DNA from: Nocardia brevicatena NBRC 12119 | GTDB taxonomy: Bacteria > Actinomycetota > Actinomycetes > Mycobacteriales > Mycobacteriaceae | Length of the DNA: 64,000 nt | Direction of reading: 5' to 3' | Assembly (NCBI RefSeq): GCF_000308495.1 | Contig: NZ_BAFU01000243.1 | Coordinates: 1-64,000 of the forward strand | Shown: positions 55,429-63,733 of the stretch, piece by piece | Position numbering within the stretch: the stretch's first letter is position 1 | Layout: every line of letters begins with the position of its first letter | Notes under the pieces: model-generated | Told to the model about the DNA's origin: nothing | Seen by the model: only the letters and a program-made list of their open reading frames with translations | The model's database searches: none | Translations under genes and position numbers: made by a program

Positions 55429-56627
55429 CCGATTTCCGATCCGACCACCGCTATGAAACTCAGGCAGTCGCCCGGTCTGCCACCCATGTTGTGGGTCAGC
55501 GCCCGGGTGCGGCTGCCCGTGCGGATGCTGTCTATCTGTCGCTCCGGCGGAGCTTCCTCCCGGAGCTGCAGCCAGCATTCGAACAGCATCCGCAGACCCG
55601 ATGCACCGATCGGGTGTCCGAAGCTCTTCAAGCCGCCGTCCGGGTTGACGGGGATCTCCCCCGTCAGGTCGAAGGCGCCTTCCAGCACATCGCGCCAGCC
55701 ACTTCCGCGCTCGCTGAGGCCGAGATCTTCGGTGAGGACCAGCTCTGTCGGGGTGAAGCAATCGTGCACTTCGGCGAGGGCCAGCTGCGTCCGGGGATCG
55801 GTTATTCCGGCCTCCCGGTAGGCGCGCGCCGCACATGCGACGACTTCACGGAAGGTCGTGTAGTCGTAGTCCGGGTCCATTCCACCGTCCCCCGGTCCGG
55901 CGACCAGGGACAAACTCTTCACGAACAGAGGCCGATCGGTGTAATCGTAGGCCCGCTCCGCCGGCACGAGGATCGCGGCGGCCGACCCATCCGACACTCC
56001 GGAGCAATCCAGCACGCCGAGCATCCCGGAGACCGTGGGGCTATCGCGGATGGCGTCCATCGTCAGCTCCTTGCGGAACTGCGCCCGTGCGTTGCGCGCC
56101 CCGTTGTAATGGTTCTTCCAGGCGATTCGGGTGAGGACCTCTTTCATCAGCTCGTCGTCCAGCGCATTGGCCTCGGCGTAGGCGGGCGCCAGCAGGCCGA
56201 AGGCGCCGGGGGCGGTGATACCGGCGACCGTTCCGTCGTGCGGGGCGGGATTGCTCGTCAGACCCGAATACCCTGAATCCTTGAGCTTTTCGACCCCGAT
56301 GGCCATCACCACATCGAATGCGCCGGAGGCCACCGCGTAACACGCGTTGCGGAAGGCATCGGACCCGGTTGCGCAGAAGTTCTCCACCCGTGTGACGGGC
56401 TTGTAGTCCAATTTCAGGGCGCGCGACAACAACTGCCCCGAGTAGCCCGCTCCCATGGTGCCGAGCCAGTAGGCGTCGATGTCCTGCGGATCCACCCCGG
56501 CCGAGGCGGCGGCGGCCTGATGAGCCTCGATCAGCAGATCGTCGGCGCCCTTGTCCCAGTGTTCCCCGAAGGCCGTACAGCCCATTCCGATTATCGCCAC
56601 CTTGTCGCGAATTCCGTGTGTCGGCAT
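55425..56627 (-). CDS. Thiolase (SCP2/acetyl-CoA acetyltransferase type)
   Basis: A 400-residue thiolase-fold enzyme for the final C-C cleavage step. The nucleophilic Cys lies in VTRVENFCATGSDAFRNACY, and further active-site residues are in LAEVHDCFTPTELVLTEDL and GGLKSFGHPIGASGLRMLFE (GHP His). Two starts are possible: ATG 56633 overlaps the preceding stop codon, while ATG 56627 has GAGGG at six bases; I used 56627. It is paired with the upstream OB-fold/zinc-ribbon protein, a combination in which thiolase-like aldolases need a DUF35 partner. Confidence 0.9.
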   Translation of the reverse strand: MPTHGIRDKVAIIGMGCTAFGEHWDKGADDLLIEAHQAAAASAGVDPQDIDAYWLGTMGAGYSGQLLSRALKLDYKPVTRVENFCATGSDAFRNACYAVASGAFDVVMAIGVEKLKDSGYSGLTSNPAPHDGTVAGITAPGAFGLLAPAYAEANALDDELMKEVLTRIAWKNHYNGARNARAQFRKELTMDAIRDSPTVSGMLGVLDCSGVSDGSAAAILVPAERAYDYTDRPLFVKSLSLVAGPGDGGMDPDYDYTTFREVVACAARAYREAGITDPRTQLALAEVHDCFTPTELVLTEDLGLSERGSGWRDVLEGAFDLTGEIPVNPDGGLKSFGHPIGASGLRMLFECWLQLREEAPPERQIDSIRTGSRTRALTHNMGGRPGDCLSFIAVVGSEIG

Positions 56628-56629
56628 GG

Positions 56630-58072
56630 TCATCCCTCGTTCGAAATCCGGCGGTCGCGGCACGGACGCGCCTTCCAGAAGTAGTTGTGCACACCATCGG
56701 AGGTGGTGTAGAGCCGTCGGAAGGTCATCTCGACCCGGTCGCCGATCCGCAGCGAATCGTCGTCGATATCGGTGACCTCGCACACCAGTCGGCCGCCACC
56801 GGGGAAATCGACAACCGCACCGGTCAGTGGCGGATTCATGCTGTATGCAAGCCGGTCCGCCTGGAATGTGGTGACGACACCCCATTCGCCGGCGATCCGA
56901 TCCCGCCTCATTCGGTCGACGCTGTGGCAGGAGCGGCACACCCGACTCGCGGGAAGGTGCCGGGTGTCGCACACCGTGCAGCGCGATCCCACCAGCCCGA
57001 ATTTCCACCCGGCGTTCCGCGCGGCGGGTGGACCGGCGGGACGGTCCGGATCGGGGCGCCGCGGCGGTTCGGGCCGGAGATGCCCACGCCATATCAGTGC
57101 GCGGTGATAATCGATCTCCCTGCCGTCGGCGATCTGCTCGGAAGCCGTGCCCACTACACGGTCATCACGCCAGCGCGGCAATACATCCGTGGCTCGCAGG
57201 ATGAGCGCATCGGCACCGTCACCCAGGTGGACCAGCAGGATCAGCTCATCCGGCTGAGCCTCGTCCAGCGCCGTGGCCAGCAGAAATCCCGGTTCGGCGG
57301 TACCGGTGACGCCGATGGCGTCGGCCCGGTCGGGCACGACCGTCGCCTCTCCACGCAGTTCACGGGTCACCACCGCCACCGCCCGTCGGTGCATTCCGGC
57401 GACGGCGATGCGGCCGATCGCCGTGCGGTCGGTGCCGGATTCGTCCAGCGCCGCCCGCACCGCCTGCCCGGCGAGTTCGACGTATCGGTCCACGGCGAAG
57501 CGCTCTTCCCACAGGTGGCCGGCCGACTCGCCGGGAATCCGCCAGCGATCGAGGAACTCGGCTGTGGCGGCGCCCCGGCCGATGAGCTCGGCGATCACCT
57601 CCGTACCGGAGTCGAACACCACGGCGGCGGCTCCGTCTCCACCGATCCGTTCATCCACCGAACCCGGTAGCCCGGTGCGGATATCGGACAGCACCGCGAG
57701 GGTCGTGCGGCCGGCCGCGGCGGCATCGGCGGCCGCAGTCAGCGCGCCCATCCCCGAGCGACAGGCACCCATCAGGTCGTAAGCCGACACCGTGGGTTCG
57801 AGATCGAGCGCCGCGTGCACGACGGCAGCGTTGGTCTTGTCCGTGTACGCGGGGAGTGCGCTGGCGAAGACGATACCGCGGATATCGACGCCGGGGATGA
57901 GCGCCGTGGTCGCTGCCTGCACCCCCATCGAGGTGGTGTCCTCGTCGTATCCGGCAACGCTTCGTGTTCCGCGACCGGCGGACGTACCCAGGGCGGCACC
58001 GATCTGCGCGCGAGCGAGTCGCCAACGCGGGACGTGCACCCCGTAGGAACTGATTCCGACAGTTGTCGTCAT
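56630..58072 (-). CDS. HMG-CoA-synthase-like protein fused to a DUF35 OB-fold/zinc ribbon
   Basis: A 480-residue two-part protein. Residues 1-340 resemble the ketoacyl/HMG-CoA-synthase half-fold: GISSYGVHVPRWRLARAQIG, VAGYDEDTTSMGVQAA, DLMGACRSGMGALTAAADAA (Cys at the nucleophile position) and RIGGDGAAAVVFDSG. Residues about 365-480 are a DUF35 module: rubredoxin-like ribbon CTVCDTRHLPASRVCRSC and an OB fold (GVVTTFQADRLAYSMNPPLT). DUF35 proteins supply acyl-CoA binding to thiolases and aldolases. ATG 58072 overlaps the preceding MaoC gene's stop codon. The fusion suggests that synthase-like and CoA-binding functions act together with the next gene's thiolase. Confidence 0.82.
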   Translation of the reverse strand: MTTTVGISSYGVHVPRWRLARAQIGAALGTSAGRGTRSVAGYDEDTTSMGVQAATTALIPGVDIRGIVFASALPAYTDKTNAAVVHAALDLEPTVSAYDLMGACRSGMGALTAAADAAAAGRTTLAVLSDIRTGLPGSVDERIGGDGAAAVVFDSGTEVIAELIGRGAATAEFLDRWRIPGESAGHLWEERFAVDRYVELAGQAVRAALDESGTDRTAIGRIAVAGMHRRAVAVVTRELRGEATVVPDRADAIGVTGTAEPGFLLATALDEAQPDELILLVHLGDGADALILRATDVLPRWRDDRVVGTASEQIADGREIDYHRALIWRGHLRPEPPRRPDPDRPAGPPAARNAGWKFGLVGSRCTVCDTRHLPASRVCRSCHSVDRMRRDRIAGEWGVVTTFQADRLAYSMNPPLTGAVVDFPGGGRLVCEVTDIDDDSLRIGDRVEMTFRRLYTTSDGVHNYFWKARPCRDRRISNEG

Positions 58073-58527
58073 CCCAGCTTCTCCTCCGCTGCTCGGCCGG
58101 CAGATTCGTAGGTGTCCGGCAACCGGAAATCGGCCTCCCCCGAGACGGCGATCCCACCCGCATGTCGACGACATTCGAGCCGGACACGGACCTGTATTCC
58201 GGTGCCGGCATCGTGGACGTCGGTGACCTCCCCGGTGCAGACCAGTACGTCGCCGGGCCACACCTGTTCTATGAACCGCGTCTTGTAGCGGCGGATATTG
58301 ACCGCCCCCAACCAGTCGGTAGCGAAGGTGGCCAGCAGCGCGGCCTGGAGCATCCCCATTGAGAACGGCCCGGCGAAACCCGCCGCGCGGGCCGCGGTGA
58401 CATCGTGGTGCAGCGGGTTGAAGTCACCTGACGCACCGGCGTAGCGGACGATATCGGTCATGGTGATCGGACCGAATGTCCGCTCTTCCGGGCGATCACC
58501 GAGCGATATCCGTCCCGGCGCTGTCAT
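58069..58527 (-). CDS. MaoC-like (R)-enoyl-CoA hydratase subunit, catalytic
   Basis: A 152-residue hot-dog protein. The hydratase-2 motif is complete: YAGASGDFNPLHHDVTAARA carries the catalytic Asp and His. Short length and the neighbour of similar size point to a HadAB-type heterodimer, with this as the catalytic subunit. It overlaps both neighbours by four bases. Confidence 0.9.
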   Translation of the reverse strand: MTAPGRISLGDRPEERTFGPITMTDIVRYAGASGDFNPLHHDVTAARAAGFAGPFSMGMLQAALLATFATDWLGAVNIRRYKTRFIEQVWPGDVLVCTGEVTDVHDAGTGIQVRVRLECRRHAGGIAVSGEADFRLPDTYESAGRAAEEKLG

Positions 58528-58961
58528 GATCCGTTCTCCGTGGAGGTCGGGGCCTGTGCCGTCTGGACCGCGGTCGACCGCTGCTGGGCAACGAGCTTGC
58601 CGTCCCGGTCGCGAAAGTCGGTAACGGTCGTGACGAACGTCAACCGTCCACCGCGGCGACCGTGCTTCTCGATACGATCGGCGAGGTGCGCCGTCGCAGT
58701 CAGCACGGTCCCCGCCCGCGGCGGACCGTCCGGAAACAGGTATTCCTGTTCGGCGTGCAGGGTGCGTTGCGGATCCAGCCCGTGCGCCACCGCGTGCCGG
58801 GACTCCTCGGTCTGCCAGAAGTAGGCCGCGGTGGTCAGGAAAGTCGGTGGGATGATCGGTTCATCCCCCCGGTAGCTCGGGTCGGTGTTCATGGCCGCCG
58901 TGGCGAACTCGCCGATCTTGCCGTGCTCGAGCCGCACCGGATAAGCAGAAAATCGGGTCAC
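58524..58961 (-). CDS. FAS1-like dehydratase-domain protein, partner of the MaoC subunit
   Basis: A 145-residue N-terminal-type hot-dog domain: RLEHGKIGEFATAAMNTDPS, IIPPTFLTTAAYFWQTEES and RTLHAEQEYLFPDGPPRAGT. It lacks the Asp/His hydratase motif, as expected for the non-catalytic, substrate-binding half of a heterodimeric dehydratase. The order of non-catalytic then catalytic subunit matches HadA-HadB gene pairs. It is coupled to both neighbours by ATGA overlaps. Confidence 0.88.
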   Translation of the reverse strand: MTRFSAYPVRLEHGKIGEFATAAMNTDPSYRGDEPIIPPTFLTTAAYFWQTEESRHAVAHGLDPQRTLHAEQEYLFPDGPPRAGTVLTATAHLADRIEKHGRRGGRLTFVTTVTDFRDRDGKLVAQQRSTAVQTAQAPTSTENGS

Positions 58962-59902
58962 GTCAGGCCCTCCTCACGGTTCCGGGCGGCGGCCGCCATG
59001 TGCGAACCCAGTCGTGGCGGTTCGGGCCGTGCCGGCATCGTCGCCATCGCCGCGGCCAGTTCGTCGACTGTCCACCGCGCGGAGCTGTCGACCTGTTCGG
59101 CCACCGACCACCCTTCGTACCGGCCGACCATCCCGCCCAACACCCGGAAGACCTGTCCGGTGAACGGGCAGTCGGCAGCCGCCAGCACGCCGATCAGTGG
59201 CGAGATATTCGCCGGGTGCCAGATATCGAATTCCTGACCGATGGACTCCACCATCACCTGACCGAGCCCAGGTGTTGCTTCTGTCAATCGGGTACGCGCA
59301 ACCGGTGCGATGCAGTTGACCCGCACCCGGTACCGCTCGAGCTCCTGGGCGGCGATCAGCGTCAGCGCCGCGATACCGGCCTTCGCCGCGCCGTAGTTCG
59401 CCTGTCCGGGATTGCCGTGCAGACCCGACCCGGAAGAAGTGTTGACGAGTGAACGATCGATTCGGACACCGCGTTTCACCCGCGCACGCCAATACTCCGC
59501 GGCGTGCCGGGTCACCGCAAAGGTGCCCTTGAGATGGACCTCGACGACGGAGTCGAATTCTGATTCGCTCATTGTGACCAACGGACGGTCCCGCAGGATG
59601 CCGGCGTTGTTCACGACGATGTGCAGATCACCGAACTCTTCGACGGCGGTCTCGACGATCCGGCGGGCACCCGCCCAATCGCTGACGCTGTCGCTGTTGG
59701 CGACAGCGCGGCCACCGGCGGCCACGATCTCTTCCACGACCCCCCGGGCGGCGGAATCGTCACCGCCCGCACCGTCGGAACCACCGCCTACGTCGTTCAC
59801 TACCACGTCGGCGCCCTGGGCAGCCAGCAGCAGTGCGTGCTCGCGGCCGAGACCACGGCCTCCGCCGGTCACCACGGCCACTCGCCCGGTCAGTTTTGCC
59901 AT
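58958..59902 (-). CDS. SDR of the (3R)-hydroxyacyl-CoA dehydrogenase type
   Basis: A 314-residue short-chain dehydrogenase, about 50 residues longer than classical SDRs and similar to the dehydrogenase part of peroxisomal multifunctional enzyme 2. Motifs: VTGGGRGLGREHALLLAAQG, HIVVNNAGILRDRPLVTMSE, active-site Ser in VNTSSGSGLHG and YGAAK. The extra C-terminal segment (YEGWSVAEQVDSSARWTVDE) is typical of this subfamily. Next to the MaoC pair it would oxidise their (3R)-hydroxyacyl-CoA product. Confidence 0.9.
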   Translation of the reverse strand: MAKLTGRVAVVTGGGRGLGREHALLLAAQGADVVVNDVGGGSDGAGGDDSAARGVVEEIVAAGGRAVANSDSVSDWAGARRIVETAVEEFGDLHIVVNNAGILRDRPLVTMSESEFDSVVEVHLKGTFAVTRHAAEYWRARVKRGVRIDRSLVNTSSGSGLHGNPGQANYGAAKAGIAALTLIAAQELERYRVRVNCIAPVARTRLTEATPGLGQVMVESIGQEFDIWHPANISPLIGVLAAADCPFTGQVFRVLGGMVGRYEGWSVAEQVDSSARWTVDELAAAMATMPARPEPPRLGSHMAAAARNREEGLT

Positions 59903-59911
59903 GTCTTCCTC

Positions 59912-61402
59912 TCAGTTCGCTGCCGGGACCGGCAGCTGGACACTCTTGGTCTGGAGAAAGCCCTCCAACCCCCAGGCGCCGAGTTCGCGACCGTACCCGG
60001 ATTGCTTGTAACCGCCGAACGGGGCGAACGGGTTGAAGGGCGCGCCGTTGATCTCCACCTGTCCGGCCCGGATTCGACGGGCCACACTCATGGCACGCTC
60101 CTCGTCGCCCGACGAAACCGCCGCGCACAGTCCGAAAGGCGTGTCGTTCGCCAATTCGATCGCCTGCTCCACTGTGTCGTAGACCTGCAGGCACAGCACT
60201 GGCCCGAAGATCTCCTCTCGGACGATCGCCATGTCCGGTGTGGTCTCGCTGAACACCGTCGGCTGTACGTAGTAACCGTGTTCGAAACCGTCCGGGCGCC
60301 GAGCACCGCCCGCGAGCAGCCGAGCGCCCGCGGCGGTTCCGGCTTCGATATAGCCCAGTACCTGTTCGCGCTGCGCGGCCGACACCACCGGGCCGATCCC
60401 CAGGCAGAACGGGACCTGCCGCAGGTGGTCGGCGAATTCGACCGGATCGGCCGGTCCGGTGGCCGTGGACGGATCCACCGGCCGGTGGTTGGCCACCCCC
60501 GCGACCACCATCTCCTCGATCTCACCGAGTCGGTTGCGCGGCACGAGCATTCGCGATAGGGCGGTGCACGTCTGCCCCGCGTTGAGGAAGGCCTTCAGCA
60601 GTCCGTTGCTCACGGCGGCCGGTAGATCGGCATCGTCGAGAATGAGGTTCGGCGATTTACCGCCCAATTCGAGATGCACCTGTTTCACCGTCGCACCGGC
60701 CAGTTCGCTCACACGCCGACCGGCCGCCGTGGAACCGGTGAGACTCACGACGTCCACTCCCGGATGGGAGACCAACCGCTCCCCCACCTCCGCACCGGTT
60801 CCGAACACGATATTGAGCACGCCGTCGGGAAGCCCGGCCGCGATCGCGGCCTCGGCCAGGATCACGGCATTCAGCGGTGCGACAACGCTCGGTTTGAGCA
60901 CGACTGTGCATCCCACCGCCAGCGCCGGCGCTACCTTGGCCGCGATCTGATGTAGTGGATAGTTCCACGGGGTGATGGCGGCGACCACACCTGCCGCCTC
61001 CCGCAGCACTCTCGAGTTGCCGACCCGGTGTTCCCACCGCACCTCGGCGAGCAGTCGGGATTGGCTCCCGAAGGTGGCCAGGGGGAATCCCACCTGCACC
61101 GCATCGCTGAACGACGCGGGCGAACCGACTTCGGCGGTAATGGTTTCCGCAATTCTCGTGCGCTCGGTTCCGAGTCGCTCAGTGAACGCGTCGAGGATTT
61201 GCGCACGCTCGGTATACGGCCGGGCCGACCATTCCGTCAGTGCGCCGGCCGCCGCGGCTACCGCGGCATAGACCTCGTCGCGCCCACCGGCCGGCACCCG
61301 GCCGATGGGCGCCTCGGTCGCCGGATCGATCACCACAAGGTGACCCGAGCCGGCGCCCGACCATTCGCCGGCGATGAAGTGAGCTGCGGGATGGAGCGAC
61401 AT
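59912..61402 (-). CDS. Aldehyde dehydrogenase (NAD(P)+)
   Basis: A 496-residue ALDH-superfamily enzyme that oxidises an aldehyde to the acid. ATG 61402 is used because the family N-terminus HFIAGEWSGAGSGHLVVIDP follows directly. Glu in VKQVHLELGGKSPNLILDDA and the nucleophile Cys in AFLNAGQTCTALSRMLVP are present, with EEIFGPVLCLQVYDT and PFNPFAPFGGYKQSGYGREL downstream. It is the first gene of the operon, nine bases from the SDR gene, and its promoter carries the shared operator. An aldehyde intermediate of side-chain oxidation is the probable substrate. Confidence 0.92.
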   Translation of the reverse strand: MSLHPAAHFIAGEWSGAGSGHLVVIDPATEAPIGRVPAGGRDEVYAAVAAAAGALTEWSARPYTERAQILDAFTERLGTERTRIAETITAEVGSPASFSDAVQVGFPLATFGSQSRLLAEVRWEHRVGNSRVLREAAGVVAAITPWNYPLHQIAAKVAPALAVGCTVVLKPSVVAPLNAVILAEAAIAAGLPDGVLNIVFGTGAEVGERLVSHPGVDVVSLTGSTAAGRRVSELAGATVKQVHLELGGKSPNLILDDADLPAAVSNGLLKAFLNAGQTCTALSRMLVPRNRLGEIEEMVVAGVANHRPVDPSTATGPADPVEFADHLRQVPFCLGIGPVVSAAQREQVLGYIEAGTAAGARLLAGGARRPDGFEHGYYVQPTVFSETTPDMAIVREEIFGPVLCLQVYDTVEQAIELANDTPFGLCAAVSSGDEERAMSVARRIRAGQVEINGAPFNPFAPFGGYKQSGYGRELGAWGLEGFLQTKSVQLPVPAAN

Positions 61403-61415
61403 AGACCCTCTGTTC

Positions 61416-61452
61416 ACTTGACTTGGTCGCTTGACACAGTCGATTGAACGTC
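61416..61452. promoter_or_regulatory. Operator in front of the aldehyde dehydrogenase operon, related to the rhamnosidase operator
   Basis: From 61422 on, CTTGGTC, the tetramer AGTC (61438-61441) and ATTGA (61443-61447) occupy the same positions as in the 31-bp site at 44240-44270; 21 of 31 bases agree without gaps. The left part ACTTGAC (61416-61422) also begins the site in the TetR promoter. The element ends 14 bases from the aldehyde dehydrogenase start codon and would overlap its promoter. Confidence 0.6.
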
Positions 61453-61520
61453 GAGGTACAAGCAATGTCAACCCCTGACAGGGGGAGGTGCCGAGCAAAC
61501 CCGGGCGCTCGAAGTTGTAC

Positions 61521-61545
61521 ACTTGACAAGTTCAGGTGACCTGAA
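61521..61545. promoter_or_regulatory. Adjacent palindromes in the TetR promoter
   Basis: ACTTGACAAGT (61521-61531) and TTCAGGTGACCTGAA (61531-61545) are perfect inverted repeats, each with a one-base centre, sharing one base. They end 24 bases before the TetR start codon. The pattern ACTTGACnnGnTCnnnTGAC at 61521 also occurs at 61416, with 14 of 20 bases identical, supporting autoregulation and control of the divergent operon. Confidence 0.6.
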
Positions 61546-61569
61546 ACTGATCCGACTTTGGAGAGTGGC

Positions 61570-62166
61570 GTGGCACATATCGCACTGGATGACCGGCGCC
61601 GACAGATCGTCGACGCCGCGGTGGAAGTGATGGCAACCGAGGGGCTGGCGCGCACGACGACCAGGCGAGTGGCCGAGCGCGCGAACGCCCCGCTGGGCGC
61701 ACTGCACTACTCGTTCCGCAACAAGGAGGAGCTGATCCACCTGGTCATGGATCGCGGCGCGGAAACGCTGGTCGAGTGTTTCCGGATCGTCGATCCCGAT
61801 CAGGGCATGGAACTCACGATCCGGTCGTGCATCGCGGCGATGTGGAACTGGTATCAGCAGAACATCGGCCTACAGATGGCACTCACCGAATTCGGTATGA
61901 CACGAATCCGGCGAGGTGGCGACCCGAAGGAGGTATACGCGATCTGGGGGCCGTTCGGCCAGGACCTCTTGCACGACAACCTACGCCGCGCCGCCGAGAT
62001 CGAGCCGGTGCCCCCGAGGGTGCCGGTGGACGACATCGCGCGCTTCATCCTGCACCGATTCGACGGATTGACGCTGGAATACGCAGCGTCACTGGACCGT
62101 GACGCCTGCCGACGTCAGGTCGATCTACTCGCCGAGGCGCTCATCAAGGTGGCCCTGCGCGATTGA
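61570..62166 (+). CDS. TetR-family transcriptional regulator
   Basis: A 198-residue repressor. GTG 61570 is used (GGAGAG six bases upstream). The helix-turn-helix is RRRQIVDAAVEVMATEGLAR, TTTRRVAERANAPLGALHYS, FRNKEELIHLVMD. The C-terminal ligand domain (SCIAAMWNWYQQNIGLQMAL, DIARFILHRFDGLTLEY) is typical of regulators answering to acyl-CoA or lipophilic ligands. It is divergent from the aldehyde dehydrogenase operon over 167 bases that hold two operator-like elements, so it most likely represses that operon and itself. It ends at a hairpin terminator. Confidence 0.93.
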   Translation: MAHIALDDRRRQIVDAAVEVMATEGLARTTTRRVAERANAPLGALHYSFRNKEELIHLVMDRGAETLVECFRIVDPDQGMELTIRSCIAAMWNWYQQNIGLQMALTEFGMTRIRRGGDPKEVYAIWGPFGQDLLHDNLRRAAEIEPVPPRVPVDDIARFILHRFDGLTLEYAASLDRDACRRQVDLLAEALIKVALRD

Positions 62167-62189
62167 ATCGACCCCGGCCGATACGACTC

Positions 62190-62217
62190 GCCCGGATCGC
62201 CCACCGGCGATCCGGGC
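62190..62217. terminator. Hairpin terminator after the TetR gene
   Basis: GCCCGGATCGCC (62190-62201) and GGCGATCCGGGC (62206-62217) form a perfect 12-bp stem with a CACC loop. It lies between the convergent TetR and amidase genes and can serve both. Confidence 0.8.
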
Positions 62218-62244
62218 GCTTGCGCGACTCCCTCGGTCAGGCCA

Positions 62245-63684
62245 TCACGCGCGGAGCGGAGGTCGGCGGTGGCTCCACGGCAAAGCCTGCTCGAGCTGGG
62301 AGCCGACACGGAAGAGCACATCCTCGCGACCGTAGGCGGCGGCGAGTTGCACACCCTGGGGCATACCATCCGACCGCTGGTACAGCGGTAGTGAGATCGC
62401 CAGCTGCCCGGACACATTGAACACTACGGTGTTCTGCAGGAGCCACATCGCGACGGACTCCGACGGGTTCTCCTCGGACGAGGTCAACTCCCCGATCTTC
62501 GGTGCGGGCACCGGGATCGTCGGCGTCAGCAGCAGATCCCAGCCGTCGTCCTCCCACCAGCTCTCGATCTCCCTGGCCTGGGTGCGCAGGGCGTCGATAC
62601 CGGCCGCGTACTGGATACCCGAGACCTTCCGCCCCTGCTCGACGTACCCCCAGGTAGCGGGCTCCATATCCGCAGCGGTCAACGGCCGGCCGATCTGCTC
62701 ACCGAGCCAGTCGATCTCCCGCGCGATGACGACACCGACCGATCCGAACCAGTCCAGCGGCCAGAACCCCTTCTCGAATGTGGCGGGGTACCCGTCGGAG
62801 ACATCGTGCCCGAGATCGGCCAGCGCATCGGCCACCGCCCGCGTCGCGGCGACGGCTTCAGGGTCGACCGTGAGGCCTCCTGTCGGGTCACCGGTCATCA
62901 CACCGATCCGCAACCGACCCGGATCGGCACCGATCTCCTGGACGAACGGGCGTAACGGCGGCGGCGCACAGTAGGCGTCACCGGGCCGGTGCCCGCTGAC
63001 GATATCCAGTGCGGCGGCCTGGTCACGGACCGATCGGGTCAGGAAGCCGTCCACTGCGTTACCCGAAACACAATCCGACTCCACGACATAGGGGCCGCAT
63101 GACACCCGTCCGCGAGAAGGCTTGAGCCCCACCACGCCGCACTGACTGGCCGGGCTGCGCATCGAACCGCCACCGTCGTTACCGTGCGCGATCGCCACCA
63201 TCTCGGCCGCCACGGCCGCGGCGGACCCCCCACTGGAGCCCCCGGAGGAGCGATCGGTGTCCCAGGGGTTGCGACAGGGCCCCCAGGCCACCGGCTCCGT
63301 CGAGGCATGCATCGCCATCTCCGATGTACTCGCCTTGCCGATCAGCACGAATCCGGCCTCGCGCATACGCTCGACGAACCAGGAATCGTAGGTCGAACGG
63401 AACCCCGCCTCCTTCACACCGGCGATTCCGGCGGCGTAGGGGTCACCCTTCGAGTGCATGGTGATGTCTTTGAGCAGGTACGGAACCCCGGCGAACGGCG
63501 CGTCCGGATCGACCTCGGCGGCCTCGGCACGCGCCTTGTCGTAGGTTTTCACGATTACGGCGTTGACCTCCGGATCGATCCGATCGATCCGATCGATCGC
63601 CTCCTCCACCAGATCGCGCGGGGTAACCTCACGCCGATGCACCCGTGCGGCCAGATCGGTTGCGTCCCAAGGGTTGTCTGTCAT
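62245..63684 (-). CDS. Amidase (amidase-signature family)
   Basis: A 479-residue amide hydrolase with the Ser-cisSer-Lys triad. The Lys lies in FAGVPYLLKDITMHSKGDPY, and the Gly/Ser-rich signature DRSSGGSSGGSAAAVAAEMV plus HGNDGGGSMRSPASQCGVVG supply both serines. ATG 63684 is chosen since the domain begins at once (WDATDLAARVHRREVTPRDL). No signal peptide is present, so it is cytoplasmic. It follows the next SDR gene after 49 bases and may be in one operon with it. Together with the dimethylformamidase-like protein it gives the region two amide-cleaving enzymes. Confidence 0.9.
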   Translation of the reverse strand: MTDNPWDATDLAARVHRREVTPRDLVEEAIDRIDRIDPEVNAVIVKTYDKARAEAAEVDPDAPFAGVPYLLKDITMHSKGDPYAAGIAGVKEAGFRSTYDSWFVERMREAGFVLIGKASTSEMAMHASTEPVAWGPCRNPWDTDRSSGGSSGGSAAAVAAEMVAIAHGNDGGGSMRSPASQCGVVGLKPSRGRVSCGPYVVESDCVSGNAVDGFLTRSVRDQAAALDIVSGHRPGDAYCAPPPLRPFVQEIGADPGRLRIGVMTGDPTGGLTVDPEAVAATRAVADALADLGHDVSDGYPATFEKGFWPLDWFGSVGVVIAREIDWLGEQIGRPLTAADMEPATWGYVEQGRKVSGIQYAAGIDALRTQAREIESWWEDDGWDLLLTPTIPVPAPKIGELTSSEENPSESVAMWLLQNTVVFNVSGQLAISLPLYQRSDGMPQGVQLAAAYGREDVLFRVGSQLEQALPWSHRRPPLRA

Positions 63685-63733
63685 CGATTTCTCACTATTC
63701 CTCGTATCGAACGACTGGTTCGTGGTGTGCGGT

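Noticed and set aside
63708-63722. CGAACGACTGGTTCG inverted repeat upstream of the amidase gene
   Set aside because: Five-base arms are too short to stand out from chance in GC-rich DNA, and no related copy was seen at other promoters.
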